From the IMG/VR virus record IMGVR_UViG_3300034104_003105, positions 1 through 30,253 of that record: 30,253 bases of DNA. One strand, written 5' to 3'. The position numbers were made by a program, and so were the translations under genes. The notes under the pieces were generated by a model. The model worked only from the letters and a program-made list of their open reading frames with translations. It was not told the DNA's origin and searched no databases. The stretch comes from a virus. Positions 23,669 to 30,253 of the stretch are shown piece by piece (the first letter of the stretch is position 1; each line of letters starts with the position of its first letter).

Positions 23669-24109
23669 TGTGTACAACATTATGTGCATATGATAGAATA
23701 CCAAACATACTATTGCCCAAGTTTCCATCCAGAAAAATCCCCCATTTAATAGAAAAAATAATGATAAAAGATATAGTGGGACATAGAATTTAAATTTTTT
23801 AAGTGACAACATAGATATTCCAGACATAACAAAAAAACTAACTGCCAGAACATTATGTAATATAAACCAATTCTCAACTGAAAAAACCGTTAAAAGTAAT
23901 AAAAGTATTGCTGGTATTCTCCACTTTGGTAAATCAAAGAAGAAATAACTAACAAGAGCGTTTGTAAAAATAAATAAAGGTTGTAATTGTGTCGTCCAAG
24001 ATTGTGATATTGAGACTAAATCACCACAAAAAAAATAAATAATAAAAGGTTGTAATACCGCTAAAACACATGTAAATATCCTTTTAATTATATCAAATTT
24101 TTCTATCAT
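23639..24109 (-). CDS. Polytopic membrane protein, coupled to the T9SS-type protein gene
   Basis: The 156-residue protein has about five or six hydrophobic segments: near 10-30 (IFTCVLAVLQPFIIYFFCGDL), 44-58, 67-82 (IPAILLLLLTVFSV), 86-102 (LAVSFFVMSGISML), 106-124 and 130-146. Loops are short and basic on one side (KKFKFY). No signature of a holin, transporter or secretion component is recognised. Its ATG overlaps the stop of the 817-residue T9SS-type protein by 4 bases (ATGA), so the two are translated together and may work together at the cell envelope, for example as an envelope anchor or immunity-like partner. Its 3' end overlaps the small plus-strand gene. Confidence 0.72.
   Translation of the reverse strand: MIEKFDIIKRIFTCVLAVLQPFIIYFFCGDLVSISQSWTTQLQPLFIFTNALVSYFFFDLPKWRIPAILLLLLTVFSVENWFILHNVLAVSFFVMSGISMLSLKKFKFYVPLYLLSLFFLLNGGFFWMETWAIVCLVFYHMHIMLYTLWIGRNYSN
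23664..23684. terminator. Hairpin at a convergent gene junction
   Basis: CATAATGT (23664-23671), loop GTACA, ACATTATG (23677-23684) is a perfect 8-bp stem that contains the TAA stop of the plus gene at 23666-23668 and lies in the coding end of the minus gene. No T-run follows on either strand, so termination is uncertain; transcript-end protection is an alternative. Confidence 0.4.
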
Positions 24110-26559
24110 CTAATTATTCTCTTCATAGTTCCATCTTCATAAATTTCAAATAACACACCTTTATAATTTTCATTTATTTCTTGACCTAATAAGTTTACAA
24201 ATTTAATTACTTTTTTATTTGAATAATTCCCTTCAATTACAATCGGTCCATAAATTTCAAACTTACCATCAATATCATATTGTAATAGTCTGTAATAGAC
24301 ATTATTTTGATTGATATAACTATCTAAATGTGAGTAATTAATTTTTGTTTGACTGTTGCCTGCGGCAGTTTTATTAGCAATAAATTTCCAAATTTCACCG
24401 TCTTCACTCCTTTCAATATCAAAGTGTGAAGAATTTTGTTCAGAAGCTGTGGCCCACTTTAGACTATTGAATGTTTTATATTTTGTACCTTCAAAGTATA
24501 AAAGTTCAACTGGTAAAGGTTGTGGTGATGTGACTGAAATACCAAAAGTTCCGGTTGTTCCACCGCCATATTCCCAAACACGAATATAAATTGTTTCATA
24601 CGGAAAGAAATCTGCTCTAGAAATAAATGACATTAAACCATTCGGTGAACTATCATCATCACATTGTATTTCTACTAATGAACCAATTGTACCTCTATAG
24701 ATTGCCATACCTGCATCTGTAATTCCACCAATTTGTGTGTCAAAATCCAATGATGTTACATATTGTGGTAATGTAACTTTAAACCAAACATCTTCCCCGG
24801 TATATGAAGCACAACTTGGTGTTGTTTCAGTTAGTGTATTTGTCGCGTTTATATTAGTATACGTTACATATGTAACTGTATTTGATATAGTTAATTCAAT
24901 AGCTCCACTTGGATTATCGTTAATTGGTGGTACTGGAGGTGCGGTACAAGTTCTAGATATTGTAAATGTTCCAGTTGAAGTACTACTTGTTAAGTAATGT
25001 GCGACATAAATATAATACTGAACACCCACCGTTGTAGTAAATGTATATGTTTCAGTTGTGAACGAATTATCAATGTTATTTATATAACTTAATCCACTAC
25101 AAGATCCGGACATAAATAATAAACTGTGGTCAAATGTAGCTGTTGATGTAATTGTTGTTTGTTGACCGTCACCCGCAAAAGTATACCAAACACCATAATT
25201 AGATGATAATGAAAATGGGGCTGTCTCAAGTATTGTCCCCACCGTTGTACCAGCTAATGAACTAGTACCACAAGAAACACTTACCGCACCAGAACAATAA
25301 TCATTTACTGGTGGAGGTGTTGGTGATGTTGAGCTAGTAGACGCATTCCAGGAACTATACGTTCCCCCACAATTACTTCTAACGTATAATGTATATGTTG
25401 TATTTTGAGTTAATGATGAGGTAGATGCCGATGTAACTCCCGCACCAACACTACCACTAGCAGTTAAACCGGTTGCACCACTACCTCCTAATCCGGAAGT
25501 TCTTATTTCCCATTCATATCCATTTGTCGGTAATGATGGTGATGCCGTCCAAGATAAGTTAGCGGATGTTGGTGATGTGTAAGTTACTAATAATGATGAT
25601 GGAGCAACACAAGATGGGGGCGTCCAAGTGTAAGTTAATCCGGTTGTTGGTTTAACCGTACTTGAAAGTGTTACAGTTGAGCTATTTAATGTTCCTGCGG
25701 TTGTTGACGACCAATTTGTGGTACTTGTTCTATTATTGAAATTAGTATTTGATGAACCTCTTAAACCAATTTCAAATGTTCTTGCGGTTGCACTTGTTGG
25801 TCCTTGTATATTATAAACAATATCTATTATATTAGTAGTTTCATTTAATCTTATCTGAAAATTATATAATTCACCAAAAACCCCTAATGTAGTAAATCTT
25901 TGCCATCCTGTCCACTGAACAACTAATGTCCTATTTGGTGCTGTACCTATTGTTTGAAATCTAATACCAGATCCCGACCTACTAAATCTAAAATGAAATC
26001 CTGTACAATTACTAGGAGGGCTTGGGATACAAGTACTTGTTGCGTTTGCAGAAATTGTAACAGTTGTTGCCGTTTTTGATAATACAGTCGCTCCTGCAGG
26101 AATACCAGTACCACTTACTTTATCACCAACTGATATTTGGTTTATATCTCCTCCAATAATCGTTATTACAGGACTACCTGATGTTCTATTTGCTAATAAT
26201 GAACCACGACCTATTAAATCGGCACCCATTGCAGAAATAACATTATTTGACGTACCAGTTGATAGTGGTAAATAACTATTAGTAGGTAAAGCGCCTAATG
26301 TTATAAATCCATTGGTGTTAACAGCAAATTGAGTATATGTTGTCCCGTTATAAACAAAATTAAACCCAATTGATTCTAATGCTGTTGAGTTATAATCATC
26401 TAAAAAATTTGTGTTTGTCCAACTTGTAAAGTTGTCATAGTTTGCACCACCAGTTATTGGTGTGTAAGTACCAGTTGATGTTGCGAATGTATACGAACTA
26501 ACTTGTGTAAAACCCAAAAAAGAAATTAGGGTAAATAGTAAGATTAAAAAACTTTTCAT
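24106..26559 (-). CDS. Secreted multidomain protein with T9SS type A sorting domain
   Basis: The 817-residue protein has a Sec signal peptide at 1-19 (MKSFLILLFTLISFLGFTQ), a beta-sandwich region (20-310), a fibronectin III-like domain (about 316-411, CVAPSSLLVTYTSPTSANLSW...YVRSNCGG), two PPC-like jelly-roll domains (about 418-540 and 545-680), the Bacteroidota-typical PLPVELLYFEG...SLKWATASEQNS...FDIERSEDG segment (681-778), and a type A T9SS sorting domain (782-817: VIKFVNLLGQEI...GVLFEIYEDGTMKRI). It should be exported by the host T9SS to the cell surface or medium. This is host-like content inside a phage structural region, so a surface-altering or adhesive role during infection is inferred. 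A membrane protein gene follows with ATGA overlap. Confidence 0.9.
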   Translation of the reverse strand: MKSFLILLFTLISFLGFTQVSSYTFATSTGTYTPITGGANYDNFTSWTNTNFLDDYNSTALESIGFNFVYNGTTYTQFAVNTNGFITLGALPTNSYLPLSTGTSNNVISAMGADLIGRGSLLANRTSGSPVITIIGGDINQISVGDKVSGTGIPAGATVLSKTATTVTISANATSTCIPSPPSNCTGFHFRFSRSGSGIRFQTIGTAPNRTLVVQWTGWQRFTTLGVFGELYNFQIRLNETTNIIDIVYNIQGPTSATARTFEIGLRGSSNTNFNNRTSTTNWSSTTAGTLNSSTVTLSSTVKPTTGLTYTWTPPSCVAPSSLLVTYTSPTSANLSWTASPSLPTNGYEWEIRTSGLGGSGATGLTASGSVGAGVTSASTSSLTQNTTYTLYVRSNCGGTYSSWNASTSSTSPTPPPVNDYCSGAVSVSCGTSSLAGTTVGTILETAPFSLSSNYGVWYTFAGDGQQTTITSTATFDHSLLFMSGSCSGLSYINNIDNSFTTETYTFTTTVGVQYYIYVAHYLTSSTSTGTFTISRTCTAPPVPPINDNPSGAIELTISNTVTYVTYTNINATNTLTETTPSCASYTGEDVWFKVTLPQYVTSLDFDTQIGGITDAGMAIYRGTIGSLVEIQCDDDSSPNGLMSFISRADFFPYETIYIRVWEYGGGTTGTFGISVTSPQPLPVELLYFEGTKYKTFNSLKWATASEQNSSHFDIERSEDGEIWKFIANKTAAGNSQTKINYSHLDSYINQNNVYYRLLQYDIDGKFEIYGPIVIEGNYSNKKVIKFVNLLGQEINENYKGVLFEIYEDGTMKRIIR

Positions 26560-26560
26560 A

Positions 26561-26588
26561 ATTAAGTATTTTTTCTTAATAAATACTT
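26561..26588 (-). repeat. Two mutually exclusive hairpins in the leader of the T9SS-type gene
   Basis: AAGTATTT (26564-26571) pairs with AAATACTT (26581-26588), and ATTAAG (26561-26566) pairs with CTTAAT (26575-26580). The first arms overlap, so only one hairpin can form at a time. They lie directly before the start codon at 26559 and could expose or mask it. The region is AT-rich, so chance is possible. No other feature is clear between 26560 and 26646. Confidence 0.35.
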
Positions 26589-26646
26589 TGAAAAAGTTTA
26601 ATTATAAAGTAAATTTTGTGTCAAATGAACATTTAGTGGTGATAGA

Positions 26647-27324
26647 TTATAATTTGTTTGATTTACGGATATTTTCTTTACCCCATAATGGTTGAAGGTT
26701 TTCTAATGACCAACAAGACATAAATTCTTTATCACCAATTTCTGTTATTTGAAATGACGATATTGGTTTTATGTGGTCTACGTGCCACTCACCATAATTA
26801 TTCCAAGTCATATTATCTTTAAATTTACTCTCTAAATGCTCTATTAGATTTTCTGGCGAATATTTTAGTGTCTCAAAGTAGTGACCATTTTTTTGAATTT
26901 GGTTTTCTTTTAATACTTGATATATTGCGGTTCTGAAATTATTGATTAGTTTATAGATGGGGTCGTTCGCTTTACGAGTTCTTTCGTAGTTTCTTTTATT
27001 TTCTCTATGTTTATCAATATTTTTTTCTCTCCATTCTTTGTGGTATTTAATTAAATGTTCTTTTTTATTTTCAGACCATTTTTTATGATATTCACTTAAT
27101 GTATCTTTATTTTTTTCACGATATTTTTTGTCCGCTAATTTTTTTCCACCTATAAATCTTCTTCCAGAAGAACCAACTTTAACACCATTTTCTTTTAATA
27201 TCCGTAATACAATATTTTGATTTAAATGTATTTTTTCTGATATTGTTTTTGAACCTAATAATTCTTCATTATACATTTTAAGTATTAAATCAATAGTTTC
27301 TTGTGTTGGAACGTATTTCTTCAT
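26647..27324 (-). CDS. HNH endonuclease (probable free-standing homing endonuclease)
   Basis: The 225-residue protein has an N-terminal helix-turn-helix-like part (about 5-50, TIDLILKMYNEELLGSKTISEKIHLNQNIVLRIL), a Lys-rich helical linker with repeated YHKKWSENK / YHKEWREKN / YERTRKAND units (70-120), and a C-terminal HNH core: EWHVDHIKPISSF (179-191, with H181, D183 and H184), then SLENLQPLWGKENIRKSN (206-223, with N209 and N218). This is the typical form of phage HNH endonucleases that spread by cutting an empty target. It is placed between the major capsid gene and the T9SS-type gene on the same strand. Its start codon overlaps a TATTTATAAATA palindrome (27324-27335). Confidence 0.85.
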   Translation of the reverse strand: MKKYVPTQETIDLILKMYNEELLGSKTISEKIHLNQNIVLRILKENGVKVGSSGRRFIGGKKLADKKYREKNKDTLSEYHKKWSENKKEHLIKYHKEWREKNIDKHRENKRNYERTRKANDPIYKLINNFRTAIYQVLKENQIQKNGHYFETLKYSPENLIEHLESKFKDNMTWNNYGEWHVDHIKPISSFQITEIGDKEFMSCWSLENLQPLWGKENIRKSNKL

Positions 27325-27380
27325 ATTTATAAATATAATAAACTATGATAAAAAATCTATTATTTATTTAAAATAAATAA

Positions 27381-27406
27381 AAAAGGTCAGATTTCTCCGA
27401 CCTTTT
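27381..27406 (-). terminator. Rho-independent terminator of the major capsid gene
   Basis: On the minus strand AAAAGGTC, a 10-base loop, GACCTTTT is followed by TTATTTATTT. Plus-strand arms are 27381-27388 and 27399-27406. It lies 23 bases after the capsid stop codon and would end the head-gene transcript before the HNH gene. The rest of the 27325-27428 gap is AT-rich with no gene. Confidence 0.85.
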
Positions 27407-27428
27407 CCTTATATTTTTAAGATTTTGA

Positions 27429-29279
27429 TTATCTCAATTCTCTTAAATCAAATGTACGAACACCATCAACAGTAATTCTCGCATAGAAGCGGTTGTTCAC
27501 CATTTTTTTCGCATATCTCGTCATTATACCTTTGATAGGTGTAAAGTTGAACGGGTTATACATTGTAGGTGTTAATTGTAGAGGTACATACGGTGCGTAG
27601 ATGTAACCTGTGTCAAGTAAAGACGTTCCTTTGTGACCCAACAAAACTTGGTTTGGTGGGAAATAAGGGTCTCTATACACTTGGTAACGACCAGCTAATG
27701 TTCCTACTCTTTCAATACCCATATTGTATTGATCTTGCTCAGGTGAAGCGTTAGATACGTGGAAGTACTCTAAGTCATCAAAGATAGCAGAAACCTCAGA
27801 AGAAACAACAATCCAGTTTGCACCACCTCTCAAAGTAGATTTGTGGATTTGTGCAGACAATTGGTTGATTGCTGTAATCAAAGTTTGGTTCCAGTCTTTT
27901 TGAGTATAAGAAGTTGTTAAGTTCAATCTTCTCCATCCGTTGTAATCCCAACGTAAGTTCCAAGCAGCACCTTTTCTAAGGTCTCTTAAGATTTCACGGT
28001 CAATTTCCGCAGCAACTTGCTCAGACAATAAAGCTGTTAATTCAGCCTCAGCGTCAATGTTATGGAATGCCGCAACATCTTGTGCAAGTTCTGGAGACCA
28101 TTGAGCTCTTAGTTTTCTTTCAGTTACAGAAACTGTTACTGACTCAAGATCAAATGATACTTCACCGATTTCATCTTGGAATTCTAAGTTTTCGTAAGTT
28201 CTATAAACAGCTGTAAACGCACTAGTTGTGAAAGTTTCGTCGTTAAGTGTTGTTCCAGTGTAACCATCAAGTGAGTCAGCACCACAACTAAAACATGCTG
28301 GACAAGAAAGATCAACTTCTAAATAGATACATCCTTCTGGTGTACAAATGTCATAGTACGAACCACCGTTTCCAGTTTCAGGGAAAGTTGTTGATGCTTG
28401 AGCACCGTAGTTAACAATTCCTTTACCGTATTGTTGAGTAACAACTCTGAATAAAAGTGGTTTACCAACAGTAGCTACATTACATGTATCAGCACTAGCA
28501 GTAATATCTGTGTTTGCAAAGATTTTAAGGTCAGAAAGGAAAGTTTCAGTGTCAACTTCATTTCCATCAGGACCAATTAATTTACCAGCACCATGAGATA
28601 AAGTTCTAAAATTACACAATCTTAAAAGAACTTTTCTTACATTACCTTGAGCAATATATGGGGCTGCGTTAACATCAAAACCACCATCAGCATTCCATAC
28701 AATAACATCAGTACTAGCTGTCACTGCAGACCATCTACCTTTTGAGTAGTCAAACAATCCTGGAGGATCCAAATCAGCTTCAGCACCTTCATAAAATAAA
28801 TCGTAAAGATTTTTCTTAAATGGAGCGTTTGCACTTGGTCCGTTATATCCTGGATAACCAGCACCAATTTCTTCAGGTACATCATAGTTACCTGGAGATC
28901 CGATTGGTGGGTAGTGTGAATTTGGTACAGCGTTAGGATTGTATCCTTGGATACGAGGTACAAAGTAGAACAATTTACCAATAGGTAAGTTCATTGCTTG
29001 TACAGAAACGATGTCATTAGCCAACAATTTAGAGAAAACTCTTCTTACGATTGGGAAAACAACTGTTTCAAAAGCTCCGTTAGAACCTTCTGAAGTCGCT
29101 TCGTTAATCAAGTGAGAAGCTTGGTTTTCATACAACTGCGCTACATTCTCTTTTAGGTGACCTTTAAGGCCTTCTAGGAACCCTAATCTGTCCCATTTGT
29201 TAATTGTGTCTTCTTTGATAACTTTAAGGTGTTTTAACCCAATGTTACCAACTAGACCTGATTCTAATAATGCTCCCAT
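27429..29279 (-). CDS. Major capsid protein, T4 gp23-like
   Basis: The 616-residue protein (T4 gp23 has 521) forms the hexamers of the head. Matches to gp23 are ENVAQLYENQASHLINEATSE (44-64), VSVQAMNLPIGKLFYF (91-106, cf. 'VQPMNSPTGQVFAL'), SVTVSVTERKLRAQWSPELA (380-399), AEIDREIL (424-431) and the end region AGRYQVYRDPYF...LLGHKGTSLLDTGYIYAPYVPLQLTP (529-571). A prohead-protease site I58-N59-E60|A61 fits the T4 cut at E65|A66. Residues about 260-345 are an insertion with five of the protein's seven Cys (C312, C317, C326, C329, C332), not present in gp23. Upstream is the prohead core gene, in the same order as T4 gp22-gp23. Confidence 0.93.
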   Translation of the reverse strand: MGALLESGLVGNIGLKHLKVIKEDTINKWDRLGFLEGLKGHLKENVAQLYENQASHLINEATSEGSNGAFETVVFPIVRRVFSKLLANDIVSVQAMNLPIGKLFYFVPRIQGYNPNAVPNSHYPPIGSPGNYDVPEEIGAGYPGYNGPSANAPFKKNLYDLFYEGAEADLDPPGLFDYSKGRWSAVTASTDVIVWNADGGFDVNAAPYIAQGNVRKVLLRLCNFRTLSHGAGKLIGPDGNEVDTETFLSDLKIFANTDITASADTCNVATVGKPLLFRVVTQQYGKGIVNYGAQASTTFPETGNGGSYYDICTPEGCIYLEVDLSCPACFSCGADSLDGYTGTTLNDETFTTSAFTAVYRTYENLEFQDEIGEVSFDLESVTVSVTERKLRAQWSPELAQDVAAFHNIDAEAELTALLSEQVAAEIDREILRDLRKGAAWNLRWDYNGWRRLNLTTSYTQKDWNQTLITAINQLSAQIHKSTLRGGANWIVVSSEVSAIFDDLEYFHVSNASPEQDQYNMGIERVGTLAGRYQVYRDPYFPPNQVLLGHKGTSLLDTGYIYAPYVPLQLTPTMYNPFNFTPIKGIMTRYAKKMVNNRFYARITVDGVRTFDLRELR

Positions 29280-29304
29280 TTTTTATTTTTTTTAGCTTTA
29301 TTTT

Positions 29305-29312
29305 TATTTATG
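29305..29312 (-). promoter_or_regulatory. Possible late promoter box of the major capsid gene
   Basis: On the minus strand CATAAATA (7 of 8 with T4 TATAAATA) lies 25 bases before the capsid ATG. A separate promoter would fit the very high expression of this protein. An unrelated TATAAATA at 29318-29325 points away from the gene. Confidence 0.38.
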
Positions 29313-29344
29313 TATATTATAAATATACTGTACTTTTAAAAAGT

Positions 29345-30253
29345 TTATTTTATTTTTGTCATCAAGTCTTTCATTCTCATAAATTGAGGGTTTTCATATG
29401 TTTTTGACTCAATTAAATTTACTGCAGATCCAGAAGCTGGTGCTTTAGAAACTCGTCTTTCAATTGATTCATTTAATGATACACTCTCATTTAATGAGCT
29501 ATTTGAAATTTCATTCTTGATTGTTCTATAAAGATTTTTAGATTCTTTTAAAGTTTCTGCGTTATCAAATCTTCTTAGAATATTTATTTTTTCTTGTTTA
29601 GTTGTTGAATGTTCTGTGAATAATCTTGTTGCATATGCTAGATTAGAGTTAAACACGGCAACCTCGTTCAATTTAGTTCTGAATAAATCAAGAGCTTTTT
29701 TGTATTCTTCATTTTTGCTTCTTAATTCAATAACTTCTTCTTTAATTTGACTTGGTGCTGCCATTAAACCTCTTTTAACTTTTCTATCAATAGACTTAAC
29801 AAATCTAGATGCTTCTTTAGCTTCAACCTTTTTTGGTTTAACTTTAAATTCACCGTCAAGATTTTCTCCGTCTTTGTACTCAAACTTTGCTTTACCGGTT
29901 CCAACAGCTTTAGTACCTTTTCCGAATGCTTCTTTTTTCTTTTCGTTAAATCCACCTTTAGTGTTTGAGGTATAATTTATTTTTTTAACTTTACCGACTC
30001 TTCCTTTTGGTTTAAATGATTTAGATTCATACATCATTTCTTCCATTTCAGTTCCGAACGCGTCCTCGTCTAATTCAATCTCATAGATTGTTTCTTCAAA
30101 TTCGTCTTCTTCGTCCTCATCTTCATCATAATCAGAAAGTGGTGTATTCCACCTAGCTTTAGGCATAAAATCGTCAGACGGTGAAGGTGCGTCCCACTCA
30201 TCATCCATTTCAAATTCGTCTTCTTCATCCTCATCATCCATTTCAAATTCGTC
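29345..30253 (-). CDS. Prohead core (scaffold) protein, gp22-like, 5' end outside the window
   Basis: The visible protein has at least 302 residues; the first in-window ATG is at 30241, but an in-frame DEFE precedes it at the edge, so the true start is outside. The N-terminus is very acidic (Asp/Glu repeats to about residue 65), followed by a basic Lys/Gly-rich linker (76-160) and a long helical core (163-245: KEEVIELRSKNEEYKKALDLF, TKLNEVAVFNSNLAYATRLF, KINILRRFDNAETLKESKN), similar to prohead core proteins of T4-like phages. The end (IESKTYENPQFMRMKDLMTK) is Met-rich. Several L-x-E sites (e.g. L250, L256, L276) fit cutting by a gp21-type protease during maturation. It is directly before the major capsid gene, as gp22 is in T4. 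Confidence 0.78.
   Translation of the reverse strand, partial: DEFEMDDEDEEDEFEMDDEWDAPSPSDDFMPKARWNTPLSDYDEDEDEEDEFEETIYEIELDEDAFGTEMEEMMYESKSFKPKGRVGKVKKINYTSNTKGGFNEKKKEAFGKGTKAVGTGKAKFEYKDGENLDGEFKVKPKKVEAKEASRFVKSIDRKVKRGLMAAPSQIKEEVIELRSKNEEYKKALDLFRTKLNEVAVFNSNLAYATRLFTEHSTTKQEKINILRRFDNAETLKESKNLYRTIKNEISNSSLNESVSLNESIERRVSKAPASGSAVNLIESKTYENPQFMRMKDLMTKIK
30201..30253 (-). repeat. 33-base acidic tandem repeat in the prohead core gene
   Basis: TCATCCATTTCAAATTCGTC is found at 30201-30220 and again at 30234-30253, a 33-base period that encodes DEFEMDDE-type units of 11 residues. The repeat reaches the window edge, so more copies may follow outside. Confidence 0.8.

Noticed and set aside
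26600-26632. Sigma-70-like TTGACA and TATAAT on the minus strand before the T9SS-type gene
   Set aside because: The spacer is only 12 bases, and Bacteroidota do not use this consensus.
27324-27335. TATTTATAAATA palindrome as late promoter of the HNH gene
   Set aside because: The box overlaps the start codon itself, so a transcript from it would lack the start.
29318-29325. TATAAATA on the plus strand upstream of the capsid gene
   Set aside because: It points away from the capsid gene into the prohead core gene's 3' end, with no plus-strand gene behind it.
1-30253. CRISPR arrays, tRNA genes, integrase or attachment sites
   Set aside because: No regularly spaced repeats, tRNA cloverleaf sequences or recombinase motifs were seen by eye on either strand; a tRNAscan run was not possible.

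Overview
The window is about 30 kb of an AT-rich genome from a tailed, contractile-tail (T4-like) phage that very probably infects a Bacteroidota host. T4-type markers are a gp23-like major capsid protein, an adjacent gp22-like prohead core protein, a gp5-like baseplate OB-fold protein, a gp55-like late sigma factor, PhoH, and T4-late-promoter-like TATAAATA boxes. Evidence for a Bacteroidota host is a phage-encoded secreted protein with a type IX secretion (T9SS) C-terminal sorting domain, a TAnnTTTG promoter element, the lack of clear Shine-Dalgarno sites and the A/T-rich gene leaders. No tRNA, integrase, CRISPR array or reverse transcriptase was seen.

Layout. 1-11749 (+) is a packed, mostly overlapping operon of sugar and nucleotide genes: a GT4-type glycosyltransferase tail, a PolB-like 3'-5' exonuclease, dUTPase, several GT-A glycosyltransferases, two FkbM-type methyltransferases, the GDP-fucose pair fcl and gmd, PhoH, a degenerate HAD-like protein and two more glycosyltransferases. 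11749-12498 encodes the gp55-like sigma factor. 12511-21870 (+) is the late virion block: a coiled-coil protein, a 637-residue putative structural protein, a gp5-like hub protein, a DNRLRE-like beta-sandwich protein, two Cys-rich fibre-like proteins with a shared C-terminal module, and a small putative internal head protein. 21871-27324 is an accessory stretch that switches strand four times. It holds a fragment of an endonuclease-type DNA-binding module, a gene with its own host-like promoter, a DUF5872-like putative head protein, a small conserved gene, a membrane protein, the 817-residue T9SS-type protein and an HNH endonuclease. 27381-30253 (-) carries a terminator, the major capsid gene and the prohead core gene, which runs off the right edge.

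How it works together. The left operon can supply GDP-L-fucose and several glycosyl- and methyltransferases, which fits decoration of the virion or remodelling of the host surface. The sigma factor sits directly upstream of the structural block and could direct its transcription from TATAAATA-type boxes. Several proteins carry I/L-x-E sites of the kind cut by the T4 gp21 prohead protease (capsid E60|A61; leaders cut at E13 in two small proteins), suggesting co-packaging and maturation.

Most unusual are the phage-encoded T9SS substrate overlapping a polytopic membrane protein, and the fibre system built from nine repeats of a four-cysteine module, one interrupted by a YVTN-type beta-propeller, ending in a 59-residue module shared by both proteins.
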